Source: Amborella trichopoda (Eukaryota > Streptophyta > Magnoliopsida > Amborellales > Amborellaceae). Taken from it: a stretch of 64,000 nt of DNA. The stretch lies in assembly GCF_000471905.2 (NCBI RefSeq), contig NW_006500031.1, positions 374,132 through 438,131 of the forward strand. Reading direction: 5' to 3'. The translations under genes and the position numbers were made by a program. Under the pieces are notes generated by a model. It searched no databases and was not told the origin of the DNA. It was given only the letters and a program-made list of their open reading frames with translations. Positions 49,001 to 60,169 of this stretch are shown here, piece by piece. Position 1 is the stretch's first letter, and each line of letters opens with the position of its first letter.

Positions 49001-51436
49001 GCATTAGAAAGTACAAATTAATATAATGGATACGTAAAACCCTAGTCCAATTGTCCTAAAAAATGGATATTGACGAGGGAGGACGTGAACCACCATTAGG
49101 GACATTTTCACTCTGGTGGGTCTCACTCTCTCTCTCCATCTCCATCCATCATTTTATTGCACAATGATCTCAACGGAGCATTTTTTTTTCTTCCATTGAG
49201 CATCTGGATCCTTCTCTTTCATAACTGGGATGTGTTCATGGGAATATTAAATTGGAAACAATCAGATGCTTACCCTCCTGCTATTTCCTGATATGTGCTT
49301 GTGATGATGAAATCAGTAGCGTTCATGGCAAATAAGTCAGCTGTAAACTGGCAAGAGAAATGATACTTGGGTTCCAGTTGCTTCCATTTGATGTCGGAGT
49401 CTTCATACTTGGTCTTCTCCAAGGCATGAGCAATAGTACCCTGAAGAAAACAATCCACCAGTTGAGTAATTACTTACAGTTGAAAGCACAAAATATGTAT
49501 AGACATTGACACAGTGCATGAATGTATGTTCGCATGTATTTATATAGGCATGCATGCATGTAAAAAGAAATGTTATAGAAAAATTGGTAGTTTTCTTAGA
49601 AAGAAGACTACTGTATAGTAATGTATATATCTGTTTGTGTGAATGATTCCATATAAAGATATCAGGAAGTGAACTGTTATAAATTGCAAGTGAGTTTTGA
49701 AGAAATAAACTATGTTTGATTAAGTAACAAAGATATAATTTAAGTTACAAGGCATTGAATTTTGTTGTCGAACCTGGGTAACACCAAGTTTTGTTGCCAC
49801 TAGGGATGCAACAGTGTTCCCATCTGTGTAGTTTCCGATGATCAAGTCAGGTTTCCCATCTAAATGCTTGAGGATCTCCACCGTAGAATCCTACATTTTG
49901 GTGGACAAGGCTTTCAATATTAGTATTGTACATATGCACACACACACACGCAGACTTTTCAAATTACATACCTGAGCAAACCTCTCGAGGTAAGGGTATA
50001 CATCAAATCGTGAAACCCATTGGCGTAAAACTCCCCTCTCTGTTCTAAATGGTACTCTCAGAATGTAACAGTGCTCGGTATTGAGTATGGGCTCCCATTC
50101 TTGGTTGCATTTTGTCCCCATGGCTTCATGAATGAGTCGAGTGACCTTCAGAAAGCCATCAGAAATTTGACTTAAATACTCTCAAATGGTGATAAAAGAA
50201 AGAAAAAACGACAAGTGAACTTACTTACCACAAGGATTTGAGGTTTTACCGCCAATCCTTGCTGTTTGTTTCTTTGCAACAATTCCTCCTCAAGGGCTTT
50301 CACTTGATCCAGTATATAAACAATCTAGTAAAAGGATCATATATGTTAGTTTTCTCACTAAACTTTCTTCCTTTGGTCGACATTTACCCATCTTTTTTTA
50401 CTAGAGTACGAGTCTGTGAATTGGCAAAATTGCGGGGAAGGAAAAAATCATCAAATTTGTGGCCAGCTATAGGCATTTTCTCATAGATAAGGAAACTGGG
50501 TTAGCCTCCCATAGCTACTTCTTATTAGGCTCGTTGCGGACATGTCCAATTTTCCTTCAATAGTCATTTAAATTTGAAGTTAAAATTTGATTTTCTCTAT
50601 CCAATACGGAGAAGAGTTAAGAGGGTGGTTTCTACAAAATATGACTAGGGTGAAATCTTATCCGAGAGAAAAAACACTTCTTCCAAGTGAAATTTATGAA
50701 AGGAAAGAGAAAAATCATGCGAAGTTGTTGAGCTTCTTCAAGTCATTTTCCAAATCCTTCCTCAAGAAGAAATTCTCCAAACTTAATGCCCATCTACAGT
50801 GAACCTGACAACTTGCTTTAGAGAATGTGATTCCAGTTTTCTCGCGTATTTCCTCAATGAGGTTAACCTTTCTTACAGGATAGTTGCTTAGATTGGTTCA
50901 TGTAATTGCCTCGAAGATTAATGAAGTTTGATTTGAAGTATTCTCTTAGAAATTAGATCGTTGTACTTATCAGTTCATCGAGTTGTTGAAATGATACTGG
51001 CATGTAGTATTTGACTGCAATTCGAGACAGTTGAGTGCTTATTTTTAGTGTTTGGGAGAGATCCGCATTTCTGTACACTTATCATAGCAGAGCAATTTGA
51101 TCTGATATATAACATATACAATCCTCAATAATCAGATTTCATGAATTTCTAGGGCCATTTTCGTTATAAACTTCGTACAAGGAGAAATTTACCTGACCAC
51201 CAGTGTCTGGCAAGCCCAGAACATTCGCTTGCCCAAAGTAGCCATGAGGTGAGAAAACAACGACATTGAAGATAGATGGAACCCTGCTCAAGAACTTCTC
51301 AAGAAATGAAGGATCAGGTGCTTGAAGGACTTCTGATAGAGCATGCATTGTCTCTTTAACACGCTCCGCTGTGTCTCCCCATCCTTTCTCGAAACCCCAA
51401 TCGTGAAGCCTGCAACAAGTGAACCCATAAGAGTTA

Positions 51437-51473
<37 letters not shown>

Positions 51474-53054
51474 TTCATATTGATCATAATTGAAACAGAA
51501 GTTGACCTTTGCTCAAACTTGTAATATGGTGTGTCACCAGCCATTCCAGATAGAAGGACTTCAGCCAAGAGCAATGCTGTTTGCAGCTTGGGAATGCTAT
51601 TGAGGTTCTCATTGATCATAAGATTCTGCAAGTAGAAGGGGAAGCCATTGAATTAGTTTTAAATGTCTACAGATTACAGCTAGAATTATCACACTCTTTC
51701 ACAGCAGAGCTTATTGTTTTTATCAATATTTAGTATTTTCTCTCTCTTACATCGCCTCGGTGGTTATGAGAAAGTAAAAAGTCCAGCAATGGTTTCATGC
51801 TCTCAGAATCACGGCCGAGTCTCGCTGCCAAGTATCTAGTGATGCAGTTTATTCCATTGCCAATAGATGAAGGGAGAGTGAGTTTGGGTGTGTTTAGCTC
51901 AAAAGCCCCAAAATCCAATTCCAGTGCGTTCGCATCACTTGCCCTGTAGTTACGCCAAAGAAATCTGACATTATCCTCTTGATTTTTGAGAGTGAGAGAG
52001 AGGAGAAGCTACATTCAACTTTTAAAAGTCATAAATTGGATAAAGGTCGTTTGAAATCTGAATACAATCAATTTAAGGGAAATTCACTCACCATTTCTCA
52101 TCAGATATGGTTTCTTTGAGTTTCAGGTACTCTGAAGGTGTAATTCCTTCCATGGAAAGATCTTCAGCATGTATTTTTACATGCTCCCATATTCCAGGGT
52201 TGGGTCTCACTGCAAACCCGATATATGGCGGAACACAAGCTGCTTCCTGTGGGGAGAGAGAGAGAGATTAGTTCATGTGAGATTCAATTTGTTTATGCTT
52301 CCTGTGGGGAGAGAGAGGGATTAGTTCATGTGAGATTCCATTTGTTTATGATGAGAAATGAGAAGCCCATGAAGAGATTCACCTGAGTGCAGCTAATGAT
52401 GTAACCATATAGACCCTCCATGAGCTTGGACCTTTCAACCTTGTCCTCTATTGCTTTTTCCATTTCCTCCAATAAATCCTTCTTTTTCAAGACCCTTTTT
52501 CCACCCTTAACATACCTGTAACGGAGCTAACAGTAAAACTCATTGCACAAAAATATGCTGATAACCAATGCAAAGCTATAATCTTTGAAGAAACAGATTA
52601 CAGAGAAAGGAATCAAAATCGCACATAACAAGCTGATAACCAATTCTAAATGTCAATCTAAAGACAGAAACAAAGGAGACCCACTTTACAGAAAGAGCAA
52701 GTAACCAATTCAAAATGAAAATCTAGAGAGAAACGAGGGGACCCACTGTACAGAATGAGCAAAAAACCAATTGAAATCGGCAATCTGGATATAGAAACAA
52801 ACAGACCGATAATACAGAATGAGCAAAAAAACAATTCAAAGCTACAATCTAGAGAGAGAAACATATAAAAAGAGAGCTATTATATAGCAAGCAAATGAAA
52901 TCAATTCAAAGCAAAAATCTAGAGAGACCGAGAGAGAAGGATGAATTGGGCACCTGGCAAAACACCTCTTCATCTGATATCTGCTCTGCCTGAGAACTTC
53001 TGGTAAGGTTTCTGTGATGCTATCTGCTCTTTTGAAGCTCGAAGCAGACGCCAT
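46017..53054 (-). CDS. SUS: Sucrose synthase, SUS5/SUS6-type (SUS III clade)
   Basis: Cleaves sucrose with UDP to UDP-glucose and fructose (GT4 family), supplying sugar nucleotide for callose or cellulose synthesis. Sixteen exons in coding order: 52,954-53,054; 52,383-52,515; 52,092-52,246; 51,751-51,943; 51,507-51,625; 51,193-51,409; 50,229-50,324; 49,972-50,145; 49,774-49,890; 49,274-49,440; 48,681-48,905; 47,952-48,273; 47,518-47,762; 47,183-47,321; 46,816-46,898; 46,017-46,047. All are GT/AG and in frame, about 838 residues (Arabidopsis SUS5 is close to 836). The N terminus has [11 protein letters not shown], with Ser12 at the usual phosphosite. The GT-B domain begins at [20 protein letters not shown]582 and K587 (MARLDIVKN) and the EX7E pair E678/E686 are present. 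[14 protein letters not shown] and a proline-rich, basic C-terminal extension point to SUS III. The last exon is less certain: without it, translation stops at codon 830 in the intron 15 donor (CGG TAA). Confidence 0.95.
46048..46815 (-). other. SUS intron 15 with family G repeat
   Basis: The last SUS intron (768 bp) carries a family G repeat at about 46,430-46,540 (GGGCCGATTCCTGGTCC, GGATTGGCAATTCCCAATC). The open frame at 46,246-46,557 is a by-product of this repeat. Confidence 0.5.
51439..51473. repeat. (CT)n(CA)n compound microsatellite in SUS intron 5
   Basis: A CT run followed directly by a CA run of about 23 bp, within a 97-bp intron (51,410-51,506). On the transcript it reads as UG then GA repeats. 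Roughly a third of the intron is microsatellite, so the length is likely polymorphic. Confidence 0.9.
52242..52349 (-). repeat. 55-bp tandem duplication copying the exon 3 splice acceptor
   Basis: GCTTCCTGTGGGGAGAGAGA begins at 52,242 and again at 52,297. On the coding strand each copy gives a pyrimidine tract, CCCCACAG and GAAGCA. The genuine exon 3 begins at 52,246. The upstream duplicate acceptor at 52,301/52,302 would be followed by GAA GCA TAA, an immediate stop in the exon 3 frame. The two copies differ by a 2-bp GA indel and one substitution. Confidence 0.9.
52638..52940. repeat. Five degenerate copies of a ~65-bp unit in SUS intron 1
   Basis: Units begin with AACCAATT-like sequence at about 52,638, 52,703, 52,765, 52,830 and 52,899. 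They share CAATCTAGAGAGAGAAAC and TACAGAATGAGCAAAAA. They make up most of the 438-bp intron 1. Open frames in this stretch (52,658-52,864) are repeat translation and not genes. Confidence 0.8.
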
Positions 53055-53168
53055 TTTAATACCGTTCCTAGCAACAACAAAAAAGGGAGTTTTTGCAAAC
53101 ACAATTTGCGAATTCGAAACAAGGAGAAACTCCGGTTCGTTGCCTTTGATTTGCGGTAATGGTTAGCC

Positions 53169-53175
53169 ATTTATA
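53169..53175 (-). promoter_or_regulatory. SUS TATA box
   Basis: On the minus strand the sequence CCCCTATAAATGGC lies about 115 bp upstream of the SUS start codon. A start site about 30 bp downstream would leave a 5' untranslated region of roughly 85 nt. I see no need for a 5' UTR intron, although GTTGTTGCTAG just before the ATG could serve as an acceptor. Confidence 0.65.
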
Positions 53176-53309
53176 GGGGAGAAGAAGCTTCAAATCTCGC
53201 ATCTTGTCTTTGTGTTCACATATTGGATTTGCTTTCCTTCTCAACAAGCCATGCCCCTTCAAGGAAGAATTTCCATGCTGGAAATGGGTCCACAAAAGTT
53301 TCATTCATA

Positions 53310-53813
53310 GACCAAAGAACATTCATTAAAAAAAATCGAGAATAAGAGAGAGAAAGAGGAAAGAACCAACATTTAGAGATAGAATGCATGCAAGAAAAGA
53401 ATCCTTATTATACCTGGTCATTTTTCATGGTTAGCTTCAAAAATAAAACTTGGGTTTTCTCCCCGAGGATTTCAAAGCTCTTTTCTGAAAGAATGGTGGG
53501 TGGTGAGCGGTTTTTCCACCTTGCAATTCTTGAGCAATGGGTATTCTTTGCGTTGCTCTGCAACTTTGTGAAACCGTTGTGAAGCCCTTTGCGGCTCTGC
53601 AATTCAAAATTCTAAAGGAAATGCTAAAGGCAATACCCGCCAAAAGGGAGGACAATTGCAAAAGAGGGGAATGGACCCTGGTTTTTTGAACTTTCCTTTA
53701 TTTTATGGGAATATACGTTGTTTTGAAGCTTATGGCGTAGAGAGCCTCTCTCGCTTACCACTTTTGCGTGTTTAAACTTCTGACATAATCAACTGAACCC
53801 TGTAATTTTCCTT

Positions 53814-53817
<4 letters not shown>
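53310..53817. other. SUS upstream region, no gene
   Basis: Opposite-strand open frames at 53,388-53,661 overlap each other and show no domains. The sequence is probably the 5' flank of the sucrose synthase gene. No clear motif other than the TATA box further downstream. Confidence 0.4.
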
Positions 53818-53867
<50 letters not shown>

Positions 53868-54052
53868 CTCTACTCTACGTCTACTACTACTACTACTTAC
53901 TACTACTACTTACTTACTTACTACTTACCTTACCTTACCTTANNNNNNNNNNNNNNNNNNNNGTACCTCGTCTTACCGTTACCTTACTTACGTTCGTTAC
54001 GTTTACTTACTACGTACTATACTACTACTACCTACGTACTTACTTTAACTTA

Positions 54053-54086
<34 letters not shown>

Positions 54087-54132
54087 TCTCTACGAGAACG
54101 AATACTCGTCTCTCTCTCTAGAGATAATACTC

Positions 54133-54168
<36 letters not shown>

Positions 54169-54170
54169 AT
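53818..54170. other. Assembly gap within CT-rich, corrupt-looking sequence
   Basis: Twenty Ns at 53,943-53,962. They are flanked by (CT)n runs at about 53,818-53,865, 54,055-54,082 and 54,138-54,167. Between runs the sequence degrades into TAC, TTAC and TACGT words (TACTACTACTACTACTTAC, TTACCTTACCTTACC, ACGTTCGTTACGTTTAC). This looks like consensus error in a long CT microsatellite joined through low-quality reads. True length and content are unknown. Confidence 0.85.
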
Positions 54171-55233
54171 GAAAATGGAGAGGGTAAATGTGGTCAGGGA
54201 CAAAGTTCACCACCCTCCACGCAAATCTGGACTCACTACCCGCTATCTCCGTCAAAGCCTGCAATTTTGGTATTTTTTTTAAGATTGTTTCAGATTAGAG
54301 GAAGATAACGTATACTATGTTCCCGCGCGAGTCAATGTGCATCTACTCCCAAAGGAGAAAAGCATGCTGAAAGAACTCGTAGAAAGTTTAATAAAATAAA
54401 AGAGCAATTTAAAGGAATATTATTTCAGAAAATTTATCAAAATGCAATATTTAATATTCAAAACCCTGATTAAAAATACATATGATTATGAGTTGGAATG
54501 GTTAAAAATGAATAGATCGTTAAATATGATATGTTAGGTGCTTCTAGATAAATTTCCCCATTGCGGCATGCATCTTATTTATTTATTATTTAAAATTTAC
54601 AAATATGTAAGTTTGAGGGGAGATGGCTTACGATATTAGTTTTAATTATTTTGTATTTTTTTATTTGTTTATTGGAAAATTTATAGAAAAATGCCCTTAT
54701 ATTTTAGGAATTTGAAGATAGACCTATGCATTTTATATTTCAAAAATTTATCAAATTGTATCTAAAAGATGTACTATTTAAAATTGTACCTATTTCTTTT
54801 TATTTAATTTTGAAATATCTATCAAAATATGCATGATAAAAAAGAGTTGGAAAAGATGAAAATGGGTAAAATGTCAACTAGGTGATAATTTGGGTATATG
54901 TTTAAAAAAAAAAATTCCTCATATTTTATGCTAAGTATTACTTTTTGGGAGCGTATAATATACTTCAAGTTTTATTTTTCTATATATATGATTAAGCTAG
55001 AATTTGGGTTGCATATACTTTTCACACATTTGAAAAAAAAAAAAATGAAATAAATCATTTGAAATAAATACCCATGAATCTTGTAGGGCTATGGTTATTT
55101 ATATTATTGAAACATTTTTCTATTATCTTATAGGTGCGTAAGTATAGACACTCCAAATTTGAATTTAATCTAATACATAGAAAAACCTAAAAATAAAATA
55201 CTATGCGTTCTAAAATAGTGAGCTAATATAGAA
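54171..55233. other. Intergenic, AT-rich repeat remnants
   Basis: No gene. Positions 54,370-55,220 carry diverged repeat arms (AAATTTATCAAAATGCAATA, AAAATTTATAGAAAAATGCC) related to 43,930-44,460, probably an old MULE-type element without clear ends. Confidence 0.35.
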
Positions 55234-55838
55234 AGATGTGGTTTGTATAGAGCCGAGGCTCTAACCAATCAAAGTAAAGCGCACCTTCAAATAGCGTTGA
55301 GAAATTTTGTGGTATCAATACTGAAAATCTTTGTGATAACCTTAAAATATATTTTTATCTTTAATTATAAAATTTAAAGCTTAAAAAACAGTGTAGATCG
55401 AGCATATCTATGGAAACTTAAAAATCTTGAAAGTTGACAATCCAAAAATACATTGTAAGATGCACTATTTCCCAAACTTGAAATCCATTTTCTTTCTCAT
55501 GTCCATGCATCTCGATGTCGAGATAATCAAATTGAGGATATTTGGGTATTAAAACAACATCTTCTTGTGAAAATTTTGAAGTGGGATCTATTTTGATTGT
55601 TTAGAGCCTCGGCTCTATATAAACTTTTGTCTTTAGACCATCTATTTTTAAGATTTTTATATATTTATAGATCTAAATGATTGTAATTATTATTTTTGTT
55701 TAAAATTTTATACTTAGATATGAAAAATAGATATTCAAATAATCCTAAAAACTTTTTACACCAAAATTACGTGTTATGATGCAATTTGGAGGTGCGCCTT
55801 AAATTGTTTAAGGTTGAATCCTTATACAAACCACACCC
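55234..55838. mobile_element. Family A copy adjoining a family B half-element
   Basis: Family A occupies about 55,234-55,631 (TGTGGTTTGTATAGAGCC at left, GAGCCTCGGCTCTATATAAA at right). Family B sequence follows directly: CCATCTATTTTTAAGATTTT, then CTTAAATTGTTTAAGG and AAACCACACCC ending at 55,838. The 5' half of that B element is missing. Target duplications are unclear. Confidence 0.65.
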
Positions 55839-56564
55839 ACTATCAATAATTAAAAATAAAAAAAATAGAGCTAGAAAAAAATATTCCACTACTAATCGGG
55901 TCGACTGTGGACTCGATGAGGTCAGGCTCTAGACCCATATTTAGATTTTGGACTTGATAGGTCCCTTTGACCTTGACCCAATCCAAGTTGGGTCTGGGTC
56001 CGGGTTTAGGAGTGTGTATGTTACCAAGTTCAGCTTAGATCTTGTCATATAGGGTCGGGATTTGAGTCGGGGTCAACCCGACCTAGATTATATTATTAAA
56101 ATATAATTATTATTTTTTGTTTTTTTAGTTAAGAGATTGCCTATTAATAAACCATTTATCTTTTGCGCATGGAAGTTATAATCACTTTCACTCATTAAAT
56201 ATTGAATTGGATGGCTTGGGATGAGTCACGAGGTATGAATTTTTTTTTTTTTGATATTTATATCTATTTAATGGCACAACTACAATATCTTTCAAAGTTG
56301 CCATTGACGAGTACTCAAAATGAAGCCGCAGTTATCCTGAAAAATGTTTACCATAGTTTGATGAGTTTGGCTACTCAGTAAGTGATCATCATAATCCTAA
56401 AAATAATCATGGTTGAAAGATATCAATATTTTCCAAAAGGAGATATATTAACAGAAATGCATCAACAGTTTCACTTTCAATAAATACATAATTAAGTATA
56501 ATCCGAATAATTGAAATGCATATAACACTTTAACGGTAGTGCATAATTCAAAGGATTTTACAAA
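55839..56564. other. Family H repeat and partial family C copy
   Basis: A GGGTCTGGGTCCGGG-containing dispersed repeat spans about 55,890-56,090, and a partial family C copy lies at about 56,125-56,290 (CCATTTATCTTTTGC, GGATGGCTTGGGATGAGTCA). The rest is AT-rich with no gene. Confidence 0.4.
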
Positions 56565-56776
56565 ATACCCTACTGGCGTCCCAAGTAGGTCACCTATATA
56601 CCCCATCAGCGTCCTGATGGGTCCACTTAATCCCTACCGGCGTCCCAGATAGGTCCACTTAATCCCTGCATGTCCACTTATACCTCACCGGCATACCGGA
56701 TGAGTCCACTTAATCCTTACCGGCGTCCCGGATAGGTCCACTTATACCTCACCGGCGAACCGGATGAGTCCACTTG
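56565..56776. repeat. Tandem array of ~32-33-bp hairpin-capable units
   Basis: Seven consecutive units of the type ATCC-YYACCGGCGTCCCGGATRRG-TCCACTTA, one of them shortened by about 13 bp. Each full unit contains a short palindrome. The second has CCCATCAG and CTGATGGG around a 4-base loop; the fifth and seventh have CTCACCGG and CCGG-A-TGAG; the first has CCTACT and AGTAGG. Stem bases differ between units but several changes are matched on the other side. Units abut without spacers. No reading frame persists because unit lengths vary. GC content is well above the flanks. Confidence 0.8.
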
Positions 56777-58696
56777 CATACTTAAATTATTTCTAAATCT
56801 CTTTAAACATTCGAAAGTAGCAATATCATGTACTCAACATATCACTGAAATCATTAATATGAATTTCACTTAAACCATTAATAACAGTCACTCTCTATAA
56901 CATTTCAAAAATAACCAATCAAATATTTTGGGCTCAAATTTAGAAAGGTAGCAGTTTGTAAAGGCATTCTAGCATAATTGCCAATTTAATATGTATAGAA
57001 AAACTCTTATAAAAATTCAAGAATACGGAATTATCACAATTTAGGGGATATCAATCCACAAATAAACATTTCACAACAATACTATAATCAATTGCAAAAA
57101 TGTCAATTTTTTTTTTTTATAATAAGGCAGTCATTTGCACATGAATTTTACAATGTCTAAATATTCAAAACAGTAGAAGGAAATATCACAATTTTTTTAC
57201 TAAAAGCAGAAATATCACATTTATTTCTAACAATAAACAAGAAAAATAAATAAATTTATTTTTCTAATTTACAGCATTCAAAATTTCTAACATAGATAAA
57301 ATATCACAATTTTTATCAAAAAGATTATTTTTCAAAATAATGAGGTCACGTGCGCATAAAATGTATCGCGCCTAAAATTCATGATAATAAGCAGAAATAA
57401 TTATTTCATTTTATTTTTAAAAAGAATGGATTATTTTTCGAGACAATGAGGTCACTTACACACAAATCTGATAAAATAAAGATCCTAGATGGAAATATCA
57501 CTATTTATTAAAAATAGACTATTTTTCAGAAAGACGATGTCACTTACCTAAAATATTTGAAAGGGAGCTTCCGATAAAAATTCGGCTAGGAAGAGGAGCT
57601 CACTGTGTTTTGACCAAAAAGGGAAAGATTTCAAAAGTTTTCTAGGGTGGGAGTCCACGCCTCTCGTATTTAAACTCTTACTACACCTTATTATAATATT
57701 TTATTAAGTGACACCTCATAAATGAGGTGTAACCGTTACAATACCCCTTATATGCTTAAAGCCCACATCCACTTGACGTGGCAAGGCAGGAGCAAACAAA
57801 AGAAACTTAACCAAAAGATTTTGAAAACAGTGATGGTCCCTAAAGACCATCATGCTCATATAAATCATCACTTATTAAGAGTTTTTTTCTTTCTTTTTAT
57901 TTTTATTTTTTATATGAGATTACATGTTTTTAAATTTAAGTCTTAAAATCCATCTCAAAAATAGATTTATTAAAAGGCCCGCATTACGACACATGCGGGC
58001 TTGGCCACATAGAAACTGGGTCCATATTTACAAGACCAAATAACATAATCAAGTTGGAGAATGATTAATAGGGATGAAAGATAAATGGTTAGAGAGAGAA
58101 ATCACATGGTACATGGCCATTAGAGAGAAATTGCAGCAATACATAACCATTAAAGAGAAATCATAGGTACATAGTCATTAGAGAAATAGAGGTTTAGAGA
58201 GAGACAGGAATCGGCTGCAAAATTAGAGAGAGATTAACATGTAATAGGAGAGGAGAAAGAGCCCTCAATGGGGTGAGTTGAGAGAGTGAGAGATATGATA
58301 AGGGATTGAAAAGAGAAAAAACATAATAAAAAAAGGTTTTTAGAACATAGTGAATTGAGAGGTGAAGATATAATGGGGTTACAAGGGAAAACATGGTTAA
58401 AATTGTTTTTGGGTTGAGATGGTATAAAATGATTTGTTGGGACTAACTTTTATGGTCAAAAGTGAATAAACAAGGGAGATAATAAAATGAGGGGATACGG
58501 TGAAATCCTTAGTGGTTTTTTTATTCTGCTTAAAAGAAAAACGGAAGGGATATATACTATGAAATAAGATAAGGAATTAGGGTTTCGTACGAAATTTTCT
58601 CTTTATAATATAAGGTTGCAACTTTATACAAATTGTTTTGCTTTAAATAGAAGCTAAAAAGGAAAAAGTAGAAAAATTGAGCATTAATAAAAAAAA
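56777..58696. other. Intergenic, no gene
   Basis: AT-rich with repeated pieces such as GAGGTCACGTGCGCATAAA and GAGGTCACTTACACACAAA (about 57,341 and 57,448), and AGAGAGAAATC-type repeats at 58,090-58,210. A family B terminus-like scrap (ATATAAGGTTGCAACTTTAT) lies at about 58,608. The open frames at 57,722-57,946 and 58,194-58,394 have no domain features. Confidence 0.4.
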
Positions 58697-59383
58697 GGGA
58701 AAATTATAAATACCCCCCAAATTCGACTTTCTAAATATCTTACCCTCCAAAACTGTTTGTATACCACCCTAAACTCTAATACTCTTTTCTCTTATATTTA
58801 CCCACTTAATTCAAAAGTCAATAATTCAGAACAAAAATATCTCTAATTTTTCTCTTCTCCCCCTTTTGGAGTCACGTGACAGTCTCTCTCTCTTCTCTCT
58901 CTCGCATAATGTGGCTTGTAATGCGGTCCAGCACCCAGTGTGTCGGACCGGGTGGGTTTGAGTTAAGTGCCATATCAAAATTTGTTTTGTGGTCTGGCAC
59001 TTTTTTGCATCGGACCAAGAAAAATTTTTGTAGGGCACTGTATTATTAGAGAACGAGAGAGATAGTGAGGACATGGGTTTTTAGAGAGAGAAAAAGAGAA
59101 GATATGGGTTTTTACTTTGGAAGAGAGCGAGTATGGCTAAATAAAGGGAGTGTGGGTAGAGAGAGTCATGTGACTCCAAAGGGGGGAGAAGAGAAAAAGT
59201 AAAAGTATTTTTATCTTAAATTATTGACTTTTTTATTTGAGATGGTAAATATAAGAAAAGATAGTATTGGAGTTCAAAGTGAGTAACAAAAAGTTTTGGA
59301 GATAAAATGTCTACAAAATTAAATTTAAAGGAGGATAGGATGTCTAGAAAGTTGAATTTGAAGAAGCTATTTATAATTTTCCC
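58697..59383. mobile_element. MULE-type MITE with ~190-bp terminal inverted repeats
   Basis: Exact 9-bp target duplication TAAAAAAAA at 58,688-58,696 and 59,384-59,392. Termini are GGGAAAATTATAAATA and TATTTATAATTTTCCC. The arms pair for about 190 bp (for example TTTGGAGTCACGTGAC with GTCATGTGACTCCAAA). The core of about 290 bp has no coding content. The open frame at 58,826-59,074 lies inside the element. The duplication is A-rich, which lowers its specificity a little. Confidence 0.85.
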
Positions 59384-59425
59384 TAAAAAAAATCGCACAC
59401 TCATTTGGTATTGTCACAAAAGAAT

Positions 59426-60169
59426 GGGAAAATATCAATCAAGGGGTTAAAACCCTTACAAAATTAAAAAAAGTTCAATAGATCACAAATTATATTTAAG
59501 GGTTTACTTTTAATTTACATTTCAATGAGGTACTTCCTGAAAAAATGTTAAAAATCTCCACGGTTATCCTCGTTTCGTGTTAGAGAACTCATTAGAGACA
59601 CATTGGTAATTTTACTCCAAAATAAGCTTTAATAGAATGACATAAGTACCCCTGATTATTTCAAGTTAGAAGTTAAAAATAATTTATTTTTTATTTAAAA
59701 TGAAAAACAAATAGAGATATTTATGTCATTTTCCTTATTATTTCTCATATCAAATACCGTAATAAATCATTTGTTATTTATAACTTCGAACAAGAAGATG
59801 TACTTTATAATTTTGTTAAGGCTTCTCTAGAGGTTAAATTACCAAAGTGGTATGTTAAATGATGTAAATATCATTATTGTTTATCATTTCAAATACCGAA
59901 CAAACTATTAATTATTTCTAACTTCAAACAAGTAATGGCATTTTTGTTATATGCTTTGGCCATTTTAGGGGTAAAATTTTTATTATGCCTCTAATTGTTC
60001 AAGCTTCGTGTCACCATACAAGGGTAATTTGGGAACTTTTTATTATTGTTTATGAAGTATTTGATTGAAATAGAAAATTAAAAGTAAACCATCAAATATA
60101 ATTCATGTTTTTTTTTTACCCCACCAGTGATTTCATAAAAGGTCTCAACCCATTAATTGATATTTCCCC
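59426..60169. mobile_element. Second MULE-type MITE, different family
   Basis: A 744-bp element. Flanks CAAAAGAAT (59,417-59,425) and TAAAAGAAT (60,170-60,178) match at 8 of 9 positions. Termini are GGGAAAATATCAATCAAGG and its inverse AATTGATATTTCCCC. Further pairing includes AGGGTTTACTTTTAATTTAC with AAAATTAAAAGTAAACCATC. No transposase. Confidence 0.85.

Noticed and set aside
56565..56776. CRISPR-like array
   Set aside because: Units of about 33 bp abut with no unique spacers, the repeats are palindromic and diverged, and the context is a plant nuclear genome.
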